In this document: one piece after another, positions 45,579 to 56,452 of the stretch
Numbering within the stretch: the stretch's first letter is position 1
Layout: the number at the start of each line of letters is the position of its first letter
Assembly: GCA_021464245.1 (NCBI GenBank)
Contig: JADCRB010000053.1
Coordinates: 2,175,057 to 2,239,056 of the forward strand
Reading direction: 5' to 3'
DNA: 64,000 nt
Origin: Carallia brachiata
Taxonomy: Eukaryota > Streptophyta > Magnoliopsida > Malpighiales > Rhizophoraceae
Program-made: the position numbers and the translations under genes
The notes under the pieces: model-generated
What the model saw: only the letters and a program-made list of their open reading frames with translations
Database searches by the model: none
What the model was told of the DNA's origin: nothing

Positions 45579-47069
45579 CTATCTTGTCATGCCCCCTTCA
45601 ATTTGAGGAGCCATTGCTGCTAGTCTTTCTGCTTTCCATGTTCCCATGCCATCCTATTCCATTTCAAAGCAACAATTGAGAGATCATATCAAATCAAAAG
45701 AAAAGAAATAAAAAAAAGAAAAAAAATTATTGTAAAAAGAGAGAATGAAAATCCTTTTTTGACACAAATTTCACGTACACATTTAGATATAAAAAAATTT
45801 TATACTATAGATAAAACATTTATAACACGGATGCATTTTTATACAATATAGAAAAAATTTACAGTGATATAGTAGATATCATGTAAAATTTCTTTATTTT
45901 GTACAAAATGTTTGCTCATATACTATGAAATTTTTTTCTATGCAAATGAGTTTATGAGATTGTGTGTCCGTATAATCCAACCCGAGAGAGAATAGTGGCT
46001 GTTGATTTTACCTATGGAAAGGTCAAAGCCACGGTTCTTGAGTTCTCTATACTCTTGGCACAAAGCACATTCCTCACAACAAAAATGGACACAGCAATCA
46101 GTACAAGGACTTTCCTCCAAGAAATACTGCCCTCTCAACTTTGATCGATAAAAGCATGAGTACAAACAAGAGCAGCCCGTCAAGCACAATATCAGTGCAT
46201 AAAGTGTCCCGCTGATTCCACATGCTGCAAATGTATATACATTATTCCAAATCCAATGTCATATTAGTGGTAATTAATTGAGACCCATTTGAGCAAAACA
46301 AGTAAATTTAATTCTTTTTTCCATGACTTACTAGTTGATCCTCTGTCCGCCATTTCTGCAATTCGTCCAAATGTTATACATGGGCACCAGCATGTTAAGC
46401 AACCTGCATTAATTGAAGATCACAAAATCCATGCTCAATCATTTGTCCCATATTTATTGAAATCTCACCCCCAACCCCAAAACTAAGTGGGAATTAGACG
46501 TATAACAGAAACCAATGGATTGTTATTTCAATTCTAAATCAATAACAGTCATTATAAAAATAGCGGATGCAAAAATTTGGCTTAAGACAAACGTACGCGA
46601 GTTCACATTGCACTTTCTCATCTTCAATTTCGATCATGAAAAGATAAAAAAATATACAACTATAGTAATGATAGTATAATATGTAGGTCCACATTTACAC
46701 GTGGTGCATCAACCAACCCATGTTCATGTAATATTAACAAGCAAGGAAAAAAGCAAACTTACAACTGCCAACATCGTCACAGCAATCACATAGACCAGTA
46801 GACCAAGGGACTGGAGAATGAACATTAATATTGGCATTGGCATTAGCATTGGCATTGGCATCGGCATCGGCAGGAGGGCTTGGACGACTAGTAATCTGAT
46901 TTGCCAAATTAACCGGGACGCCGGTGACCGTCACGGCAGGGTCCTCCTCCAAATGGGAAGAGAGTGGTGGCCGTGATGACAATGGGTGGCGGACCGGCGG
47001 TGCAGACGGTTTAAGATATGATGACGATGACGACTCTGTTTGGAAGTCATTAGAAATTGAAGGGTACAT
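45579..47069 (-). CDS. PLAC8-family protein (PCR/cell-number-regulator type)
   Basis: Exons on minus: 46763-47069, 46332-46403, 46012-46224 and 45579-45653, with phases consistent through exon 3. The PLAC8 domain is built from [47 protein letters not shown], and [20 protein letters not shown]. The CCXXXXCPC motif form is CLTCWCPC. It contains hydrophobic segments, and the N-terminus is Ser/Pro-rich with an Asp-Ala/Asn-Ala run. Relatives in this family act in cadmium/zinc export or cell-number control at the plasma membrane. The final exon starts WHGNMES in frame, but the family-like ending ([15 protein letters not shown], stop at 45579) is in another register, implying an indel in the GGAAAG run near 45636. 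This copy is more divergent than the pair at 52-64 kb. Confidence 0.88.
46829..46872. repeat. GGCATT/GGCATC hexanucleotide microsatellite in PLAC8 exon 1
   Basis: Seven or so imperfect hexamers encode a (Asp/Asn-Ala)n run in the N-terminal tail on the minus strand. The multiple-of-three unit keeps the frame when the count changes. Confidence 0.8.
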
Positions 47070-48811
47070 GTTTGTATTGTCGTACGTTGGTTGCGGTTAG
47101 AGAGTCAGTCAGGGCGGGTGTGGCTCTCTGGATTTTAAATTAATAATCGTTATTGCAAGGGACGTGTCTCCTCCAAGTTGACGGTTTGCAACGGTTGGTT
47201 AAATAAAATATTTTTTGTGGATTTTCTTTGAAAAAGCTATGGAAAATCGTTGTGTAGGCTTATATTTTCCCTTTTCTTATATAAGTAAAAGGAGTTCAAT
47301 ACACTTACCCAATATACGCCCAACCCCTCTTGTATTGAACTCAAATTTTTTTACCCAATAGACGCCCAACCCCTCTTCATATAAAATGTCCCAAGGAAAA
47401 ACTAACGTTGGCATTGAAGCCACTGGTTCATTCTCAACTTGCGAGCTTCGAAGTTTGTTCATCTTTTTAAATATTTATTGTATTATTTTTCAATTACGCT
47501 GTCAAATTAGTGTTTCTCATATTTTCCTTGATTTTACGAATTTTTTTTTAATTTGCAAGGATCGCCCTATAGAAAAGGGAAATTAATAGTCTATCTCTGT
47601 ATTTATTTAAAATTTTAAAAAATAAAATTAATAAGAAGCAAATATAGGTTACCCCAAAAAAAAACAAAATGAAAAAAATTCCAAAAAAAGCCAAGTTTAT
47701 ACGTGAGATTAGAAGTTGCCTTACTTTTGGAAAAGGGAAAAAAATAAAAAAGGCAGTCTCCTTTTTCAAAAGTTGTTAGAATTAAACTAATTATTAAATC
47801 GGAATGATTAGCAGGTCAAAATTGAACTGTTCCAATTAATTTAATCGGTAATTGAACTGGTAGAACCAATATTTATTAATAAATATATATGTATAAATTA
47901 ATTAAAAAAATAATATTTATAAATACTGATCGAGTATTAATTTTTTTAACTGTAAGGACAAAATTGAAAGTTTTGATAATGTTTAAGACTAAATTGAACA
48001 TTTTACATAAAGTTTGGGCTTCAATTATAATTTAAATAAGGTTTGGAGCCAATTTTTAATTTTTAATTTTTTTGTTTGGTTTGGCCAATTTAACCGGTTT
48101 GATTTTTAGTTATTTTTATCAATTTTGACCAATTTTTAATCGAGTTTGATTGATTTTCAAACTAGTCAAGAACTGCCCTTAAATCAAATCAGAAGCATTG
48201 TCAATCACTAATTGAATCAGTTGATCTGGTTCGATTTTTAGAACACTGCCTTCTTCTCTTAAAAAGTTGATAAAATACACAAACTGATGAGTAAATATGT
48301 GATTGGTCAAATCCCGGGGAAACTTGTCCGACCCAGCTGAGGTTTAGATGGATTAGAGACCTGCAAAATAGAGAGAGAGGTCTAAGGGTGTTGGGAATTG
48401 ATTTGAGGTTAATACGGTGATATTTAAATTAGTATTTAGATCGGAAGAATAATGAGTGATGGAATAAATAGGTCATTAATATATATGTCAAAATTATAAT
48501 TCAGTTAGATATTTATAATATGTATAATGTTAAGGTCATAGTAATATTAATTCTGTTTCTAATAAGTAAGTTTATATGAGCCGAGTAAAATATTTTGATT
48601 TTTGTTTTGAGATAAACTGTACTTATTATTTTTGAAATCATAACTGATATTTTTAAAATATAAAAATAACAAGTGTTAAAAAAATATGAATTTTCATTTT
48701 AAAAATAATAATCACAGTTCCATTCGAAACAAAAATTAGCACACTAAATATCGATCTATTTACATTTTCTCGTTTATAATATGGTGGCTCGGTTTTTTAT
48801 AATAAAAAAGC

Positions 48812-49720
48812 AGGATCTGCGGCGTTCTGGGACAAAAAGGGACCAAATGGGAGGATAAGGTGCATGTTTTCCCAAACAGTGGGGGTGGCTAGCTCGAATG
48901 TGGTGGAATTAGATGCTATTCGAGAGGCTATTGATCTGTGGTCTCAATGGAAGGAGATAGAGTTGGAAGCTAATTGTGGAAGGTGACTCTAATGTCTTGT
49001 TCTTTTTCTTTTTTTTTTTTTCACTCTAACTAAAGTTCAAATTTGAAACTTTTAGCCTTTGTTTGGGAAAAAAGAATCCCTACGGAGAGAATGGAATCGG
49101 GGTGGAATGAGGCGAGAGCTCACGTTTGGAAAAAGGAAGGAGAGGAAAAGCATTCCCAGCAAAAATGTGGAGAATGCCGCGGAACCCCATTTCTATTTTT
49201 TTTTTAATTTTAAATGGTAAGTTATTTTTTTTTCCTTATTTTTAATTTTTATTATTTAGGGGTAAAATTAATATCATAATACATATTATATTCTTTCCTT
49301 TTATATTTCACTCACTACCAACCAAAATATTTTTAACTTTTTTTTCTCATATTATGCTCCCCCAAATACAAAAACATGAAATGCATTCTTTTTTTCAAAC
49401 ATTCATTTTTTATACTTTCGTTCCTCTCGCGTTGCCCTCCCACTCTTTTTTTTTTTTTTTTTTTGTTTAACAAGGGGTTAATCTTAAATATAATTCTATT
49501 ACTAATTGAATATAGTAAAATGACTCTATTGTCAAGCTAACTTCATTGACTCATCTTGAAAAAAGGCTAGAAGTGTACAATTAATGATTTGTTCAAGAAA
49601 TGAAATGGGTTATTGAGTTTGCCAATAGCCAGGCTGCCGCCTGCCGGAATCCAATTGTTTTTGTGGACTCATTGGCTAAACTACGGACTAGTAGTAGAAA
49701 TGAGGATTTGACAGCTTGGA
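48812..49720 (+). pseudogene. Non-LTR/RVT_3-type RNase H fragment split by an insertion
   Basis: 48812-48985 translates as FWDKKGPNGRIRCMFSQTVG followed by NVVELDAIREAIDLW, resembling the RNase H domain in plant LINE-type proteins (IRCxFSxxVGxxxSNxxELxAIxxAxxL). Its end GDSNV is followed by about 550 bp of unrelated AT-rich sequence. Then 49610-49720 reads IEFANSQAA, IVFVDSLAKLRTSS, like the domain's closing segment (ADSLAK). In-frame stops and the insertion make it a relic. Confidence 0.5.
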
Positions 49721-50431
49721 TGTGAGAATTGCCTATGCGTATATTCGGATGGGGGGATTGCAAAGGGAGAAGGATGGTTGCCCGGAAGGGAAACTGAAAA
49801 ATCTTTGCTGAATTTGGTTTTCATTGTTTGATGTAAAGCGTCGAATTGGATAGGGGACTGATCTTTGTACAGTTTCTTTGGAGCACGCCTTATTTTGCCC
49901 AGCTTTGGTATGCGTGCAGATAAACTAGCAGCAGAAGATTAGTAAAAGACACTTTTTATTTTTTATTTTTTTAAAAAATAAATTTTAAATATATTATTAT
50001 TATTTTAAATATATTTAATATTACCTTAACATTTAATTTTAATAAAAAAATTCTTAATATATTCTTGCTGACATATTTCTTTGCCCACATAACTTTTCTC
50101 TATTTTGCTTCAGGGATACCTCACGAATGATATGCCTTTTGTTATTCAAAACCCAAAAAAAAAAAAAAAAAGGACAGGAGAAGAAAAAGGGGCTCTCTGT
50201 TTTTTTTTTTTTTAGTAAACCGTAATGCATTGCATGCACGTTTGTTTTTTTTTTTTAACACAAAAAAATTTATTATAAGTATATTAATTATCATATCTGT
50301 ATGTTAAGACCAAAATAATCTCGTTTATATGTCTCATTCAATCCAATTCATAAGAAAAGATCAATCACCTAAATACTGTTGAATTCGAGCGGGTCTTCCC
50401 AAGCTAATTACGACGATTATCGAGTTTGAAA

Positions 50432-50563
50432 CTAAACAAACTAAACAAATTCAAAGATCAAATTCTCCCGACGCTGTCATTGATATTTGAACTCAAGCTA
50501 AACAAACTAAACAAATTCAAAGATCAAATTCTCCCGACGCTGTCATTGATATTTGAACTCAAG
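50432..50563. repeat. Perfect 66-bp tandem duplication
   Basis: Copies 50432-50497 and 50498-50563 are identical. As the unit is a multiple of three it keeps open a 66-codon plus-strand frame with a repeated 22-residue peptide. No known domain; the frame is probably incidental. Confidence 0.9.
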
Positions 50564-51265
50564 TCGCAAGTAAAAGAAATATATCAAATTACTATTAAAT
50601 TATCAGTCTCGTTCTTGATTGAATGACAAGTTGTAAAGCAGTAAATCTCAGCTTTACAAAATTCAATAGCCGAGGATGACATAAATTAAAAGCTTACTAT
50701 ATTTACCGTCCACTCTTAGATATATTTTTTAGTCACAATATCAAAACTTTTATTCATCCACTGAAGTTCCGCATATGATAGAAAAAAACAGAAGAAAGAC
50801 TACTCCTATTACAAATTTTCTGTTAAAAATACTTAGGCACGAGCGTGGACAACCTCATTGTTTTGCCCGTGAATATTGGCAACAAGAAGATCATCAAAAG
50901 CATCAAACTTTTAATGAAGATAAATGACTCTATTATCTAATTTATATAATTTATAGCCTAATATACTTTTTAATAATCTCGAAAATAATATGCTCATGTC
51001 ACTTTAAAAAACAAATTAAGTGCCCATGTCGCACACTATTCCAATCTAAGCCTAGCTAAGCAAATTGCATTTGGCCCACGACGTTCTGAATGGTCGCTCC
51101 ATCCAAAGTACATACACTTTTTTTTTTTTCATAATTATATCGTAAGTTATATACTAAAATTATTTTTTCTTTATTTTCATAAATCACATAATTTTCCTTC
51201 CTAAAATTAGAATTCAAGATATTTAAAATTGAAGCCTTAAATCAAACTACTGAGGTCACCAAGAT

Positions 51266-52435
51266 ATCATAACCATTGAGAAAATCTCTAAAAGACTCCC
51301 ATTCGAATTAGAAGGTTGGCTGCCTAAGGTACTCAAAATGATTATTAAGTAAATTTTTTATGCGCTAAATTATGGACACATGATATTTTTATATTATATA
51401 TAGAACATTGTTTCATATTATATGAATAACAGTTTATATAATCCTACTTATCCATTTTAAAAGAAAAAAAAATCGCTAGTTTCTTACGTATTGATTTCAT
51501 CAATGTAATGAGATTAATTATTGGGTGGTTTCGATTCAATTACGTCAACTGCTAACCCCAATCGTGTTAATGTCAAACCTTTGGCTCCGTGAATCTTCCA
51601 AGTAGTTTCTAATAATTATTAAATATTAAAACCAATCCCAACACGTTATTCTGATAAACTTGTTGATTTTTGTGTTTCCGAAGAATGCAAGGGTGTTTGG
51701 TCAAAAAAAAAAAAAAAAACCAAGAATGCAAGGGTCCAGTCCACGGCAGGAGAGAAACTTCCAAGAACTTTCCCCCTTTAGAATGATTGGATTATGAAGG
51801 AGAAACGTCAACCATTTGGTGTATATTTTCGTCAATAGTTTACTTGTATAATTTAATTTGTAATTATAACAAAATAGTTATATAATTTATTTATTAATAT
51901 TTAATAATTTTTTTATTTTTTTATTTTTAAATAGTAACATTAAGTAACTTTACATAAATAACAATAAAGAATTAAACAACTTCATTTAATGACATTTGAA
52001 AATTTTTTTATTTCTATTTTTTTATAAATTAAATCATTTAAGGGGTTGACATTATTTTGTAATTATTTTAAAATTATTTAAATGAAATCATCAATTTTTT
52101 TTAAATTTTGATAATCTAACTGTTTTTATTATTTTATTATTATTTTATTATTAATTAAATATTATTAGTTAGTATTTTTTATAAGCCAATTATGCCAACC
52201 TAAAAGTTAAAAAACGTCTTTGATGAGATCGTATCCAATTAAACAATGTTGCCGCGAAAATTTCCACGAAGCATCAGCTTCCGACTGTCAGAGCAAAACT
52301 AACCAGGAAAACCTATTATATAAACCACGACCCCAGTTCCAAAAAGATAACAGCAAAGCTACTTCTCATCTCTCTCAATTGTATCAAAGTTATTGTTCAT
52401 AGCTGAGCAGGGAAACTATGAGAAAGTTTCCTGAT
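51266..52435 (+). repeat. Duplicated 5' flank of the PCR pseudogene
   Basis: GGTGGTTTCGATTCAATTAC (about 51523), CTTCCAAGTAGTTTCTAAT (51595) and the stretch 52240-52410 (GAAAATTTCCACG, CGACTGTCAGAG, CGACCCCAGTTCC, GATAACAGCAAAGCTA, ATCAAAGTTATTGTTCATAG) align in the same order with 61950-62685 in front of the intact PCR gene. The duplication therefore included the promoter. AT-rich DNA lies between the blocks. Confidence 0.7.
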
Positions 52436-52504
52436 GGGGAATTGTCCACTGGCCTTTGCGGTTGTGGCAGTGACCCCCCCAATTGTAATTAATTCTACTT
52501 CCGG

Positions 52505-52839
52505 AAACACTGCTTTTAATTCTTGGGGTTTCTGCCGACGAATAGAAGAAAAGGGGCTGTGAAACAGGGAGAAATGAGTAGGCAAGAAGAGAAGGGAAGA
52601 AAGGACGTGCACAAGAAATCTAGTTTTATTCACCCTTGCCTTCCTTGTACAGTAAGTGGCTTATTTATACTTAACTACACATTATCTACGGTTCATGTGA
52701 AAGATGTGGTATTTTATTACAAATGTAGCAAGTTATCTATTATAACTGCAACAACATAGACAGAACAGAAGTCCCAACTGCACTTATCTATAGTAACTGC
52801 AACAACATAGACATAATAGAAGTCCCAACAGTCAGTACA
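52505..52839 (-). repeat. Left, inverted LTR of the palindromic remnant
   Basis: Reads on minus as the right LTR does on plus. The outer end is blurred over about 10 bp. No target duplication is seen outside the pair. Confidence 0.75.
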
Positions 52840-53381
52840 ACCATTTGGCAGGAACATTTCCATTTGATGGGCACTGAGTTGCACCTTAGTTCGGCTTACA
52901 AACCGAGCATCTTAATAAATGTGTCGAGACATATTTGAGGTGCGCGCATGACCTTCCTTAAACGAGCAAGTGGATGAAGTGGCTTCATTTAGCTGAATGG
53001 TGGTATGATTATAACTTTCATACAGCCTTGAGCATCAAATTGCCAATGGAACAGTAACCTCGGGCGGCTGCCGAGGAGACTTTACTCCAAGAGCGACAGT
53101 TGATGGATTCGTTACTTTGAGATCAGCTCCTCAAGGCTCAACAACAGATGAAATTTTTTGCGGACAGACATTGCGGTGAAAGAACGTTTGAGGTTGGTGA
53201 TATGGTCTATCTAAAGCTTCAGCCTTATCGTCAAACTTCAGTGGCACTCCGCAAAAATATCAAATATTGTGGGCCTTTTCCCATCACTGCTAAAATTGGA
53301 GCTCTCTAGGTGCCCAATTTCCAGGCTTTACGCCTTGAGGACAAGGCTCAACTTGCGAGGGGGAAGTTTTTAGGATCTGGT

Positions 53382-53720
53382 TGTACTGGCCGCTGGGACT
53401 TCTATTATATCTATATTGTTGCAGTTACTATAGATAAGTGTAGTTGGGACTTCTGTTCTGTCTATGTTGTTGCAATTATGATAGATAAGTTGCTACAGTT
53501 GTAATAAAATATCGTGTGTTTTATATGAACTGTGGATATTGTGTAATTGGATATAAATAAGAACCATGCTGTACAGGGAAGGCAAGGAAAAATAAAACTA
53601 AATTTTTTGTGTTTCTCCTTTCTTCCCTTCTCGTCTTTTCCTACTCAATTATCTCTATTTCACGGTCCCTTTTCTTCTATTGTTCAAAAGAAACCCCAAG
53701 TCCTCAAAAATTGCTGCTCA
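53382..53720 (+). repeat. Right LTR of the palindromic remnant
   Basis: TG...CA ends. It is adjacent to the integrase end and so acts as the 3' LTR of the plus-strand fragment. TATAAATAAGAAC near 53550 and AATAAAAC near 53591 are promoter and polyadenylation candidates. Confidence 0.75.
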
Positions 53721-53968
53721 GGGTAGATTTTTATACATCGTCACAATTTTGAGTGTTAGAACTTAATATTGTGATCTATTTCTGGGTTTACTGAACAACA
53801 TAAATTTTTTGGTTGAATGATTTTTTATTTTTTTTGTATAATATCCAGTCTTTTGTGATCGACCCCATTCTTCACGACAATGAGTTTTATCATGCCTCTT
53901 GAGCTGAATTTCTTGCACGGTTTTCTCAGTCTTAACCAGCATGTGGGCTTGCAGGCCTGATCTATTAT

Positions 53969-54036
53969 GCAACGGGTTCTATAATTGGATGCGGATTATT
54001 GTGCAACGGTTTCTATAATTGGATGCGGATGGCTAT
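53969..54036 (+). repeat. 34-bp tandem duplication within pseudogene exon 3
   Basis: GCAACGGGTTCTATAATTGG and the following 14 bases (53969-54002) repeat with few changes at 54003-54036. A 34-bp unit breaks the frame. Confidence 0.85.
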
Positions 54037-54238
54037 ATGCATGCACTTACTGGTCCAAATTGCGGGGAATGTTTGCACTCCCACATGCCCCATGTGCCGA
54101 TTGGTAGGTCCACTGTTGCTGCTGCGTTTGCTTTCTTTCCCATGAGTATCGGGAACTCAAGCTTCGTGGCTTCGATCCCTTCATAAGCGAATAGCAAAAT
54201 ACTTCACGTCAGAATGTCGTTAAGCCTATCAGTATACT

Positions 54239-54700
54239 AAAGGAGTGTTTGATTTTACTAGTTATTGTTACTGATTATTGATTATTATTACTAATTGTTG
54301 AGTGCTGTTATTCATTGTTATTATTGATAAATAAAATAAAAGTATAATATTTGTTTAAATTAATATTGATTGTTGCTAATTAAATAATAAAATAATAATT
54401 TAAAATATTTTATTTTTAGCTTTATTATCATATATTATTTTTTTTTTACTTTTAACTAAATTTAAATAGTCTTATAAAAATATAACTTATATATTTATGA
54501 ATAAAACTTCATTAAATATGTGATTTAAAGAAGAATTATAATTTATGATAAATACATAAAAAAAAAATCCTACGCTAGTTATTATTTACACAATAAAGAA
54601 CAAACATTATTTTTATTATAGTACCTAAAAAATATAGTATTATTTTTATCATATAGATTATTGTTTAAATTATAGGAAACAAAAAATAAAGGCTTATGGA
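54239..54700. mobile_element. MITE copy, GGAGTGTTTGATTTTACTAG type
   Basis: It begins AGGAGTGTTTGATTTTACTA and continues through repeated ATTGTTACTGATTATTGATT words, parallel to 55868-56452. The right end is not clear. Non-coding and AT-rich. Confidence 0.5.
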
Positions 54701-54879
54701 AAAAGTGAAGGGCCACCACATCTAAAAGGTTATATATATTTTTTATAAAAATAAGAAATAATAATTTTTAAATAAAAATATTGTGCATTTATTGTTGGGT
54801 GCTATTTATTTGCTTTGGCCTCTCCCTTTGAGAGTACAATTTTTTTTTTTAACATAGGAAATCATTACATTAATTACTC

Positions 54880-55870
54880 GAGTCTGCACATAGATTTAAC
54901 GGGAGAGCGTCGGAAAGACCTATAGAAAAAAGGAATACAATTTGGCCAGGTTGGCCTACAGTTAACATGGTCAACAAGACTATTTTCTAACTGGATACAC
55001 AACCCATTTTCACAAAACTTTCTATTGAAGGTACCTAATTGTAATTACACTTATCCAAAAATAAAATTTTAGATAGATCTAATTCAGCCAGACAAAGCTG
55101 TCTAAGGTAGCACTTATCACACTCCAGAAGACCTGTAACGGAAATTAACAGGGTACATCCAGAAAAGATTTTCAAAAATACTAACCTATAGACATAAAAT
55201 TGCACAAAAACAAAATAAACTACACATCTCAAACTAATCCAAACACAGCGCACAAAAACAAAATAAACTACCCATCTCAAACTAATCCAAACACAGTCTT
55301 TCCCAACAGACCTAGGGGCGCCACCGATGATAGAGGGGGGCGGTAGCAGCGATAGAGACATGATCGGTAGCGACAACGGCCCCATCAACAACTGAAGCAG
55401 TGAAGGTGGCAGTGATGGCACCAACAAAAGAACTTACTATGGTAAGAGAGGCAGATACGACATTGGAGACGGTAGCTGATGCGGTGACAGAGACAACAAA
55501 AATGGCGGCAGATGGTAGAGAGTCATAGCTCGAATGTTGAGGAGGCCGTCAGAGCCTCTATTAAGGCTGGCTCTTGAAAGATACAAGCCACAAAACGCCA
55601 TGGAAACAATAGGGACCATATGGGGTGGAGAGAATAGAGAAGAGGGGGATAGAGAAAAAACCAAACAGGGAAGAGGGGAAAAAGAGAAGAAAAAGGGGGG
55701 TAGACGTGGGGACCAAGGTGGCTGATCATTAGAAGTGGCAGAGGCTAGGAGAGTTTTAGGGAGAGAGAGTTTAGAGAGAGAAAAGTGAGAGTACAGTTTC
55801 TTAAGAAGACAATTTTGCTACCTTTGATGTTGCAGGAACATTAAAGGACCATTATAATAAAAATAATTGA
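54880..55870. other. Unassigned stretch with a 48-bp tandem duplication
   Basis: GC-richer sequence between two MITE copies. 55203-55250 and 55251-55298 are a 48-bp tandem repeat, which keeps a minus-strand frame open with a repeated 16-residue peptide. The rest is purine-rich on plus (55600-55790). The minus-strand open frames here (55035-55427, 55437-55664) are Ser/Leu/Pro-rich and lack family signals. Probably an old element; class unknown. Confidence 0.4.
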
Positions 55871-56452
55871 GGGGGTGTTTAGTTTTGTTGTTAGTATTAT
55901 TGTTACTGATTATTGATTATGTTACTGATTGATGTTATTGATAAACAAAATAAAATAATTATATTGGTTAAACTAACACAAGCAGTTGTTTATTAAATAA
56001 AAAATGACTATTATATATTATATATTTTGTATTATTATAATAAATTATCTTTTTAATTTTAATTAATTTAAACTAATCTTATAAAAATATGTACTTATTT
56101 ATTTATAAATAAAATTTTATTAAATCTGTGACATGAAGAACAACGTTAACGTATAATGAAATTTATTACTTTTATAATATTATTTTTACTTTACATATTA
56201 CTATTGTGTGTTCAAAAAAATATTATTATTTTTATCGTATAGACTACTTTTTATACAATTAAAAAAAATAAAATAGACAATGAAAATAACATTACCTTTA
56301 CAATATAATTACGATTTACAAATAAAATAATATTATTTTATTATTGATTTCACTTTATATAGAAAGGGATATCAGTTTGCAAAACCCTTATATGATGCCC
56401 ACTTTACCTTTTAACAAATACCTTAAATTTTTTAAATTAATCAAACACTTCA
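55868..56452. mobile_element. MITE copy, GGGTGTTTAGTTTT ... AATCAAACACTTC
   Basis: The left end GGGGGTGTTTAGTTTTG is roughly mirrored by AATTAATCAAACACTTC at the right. The left part matches 54239 onwards. It lies at the end of a copia integrase remnant, suggesting insertion into it. Confidence 0.5.

Larger units (their letters stand above)
47070..51265. other. Intergenic region with TE fragments
   Basis: No intact gene. It includes the PLAC8 leader, a repeat of AATTGAACTGG/CCAATTTAACCGG words (47790-48250), a broken RNase H-like fragment (48800-49720), A/T homopolymers, and a 66-bp tandem duplication at 50432-50563. Confidence 0.5.
52505..53720. mobile_element. Palindromic Ty3/gypsy remnant: inverted LTR, integrase 3' part, LTR
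   Basis: The left LTR (about 52505-52839) is the reverse complement of the right LTR (53382-53720) at high identity over about 330 bp. Shared words include TTGGGACTTCT, ACTATAGATAAG and TTGTTGCA. The right LTR starts TGTACTGG and ends GCTGCTCA. Between them 52845-53380 encodes on plus the end of an integrase: GTELHLSSAY, RMTFLKR, then MKFFADRHCGERTFEVGDMV and YLKLQPYRQTSVALRKN, with stops. Normal elements have LTRs in direct orientation, so this is a rearranged copy. It replaced exon 2 of the PCR pseudogene. Confidence 0.8.
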
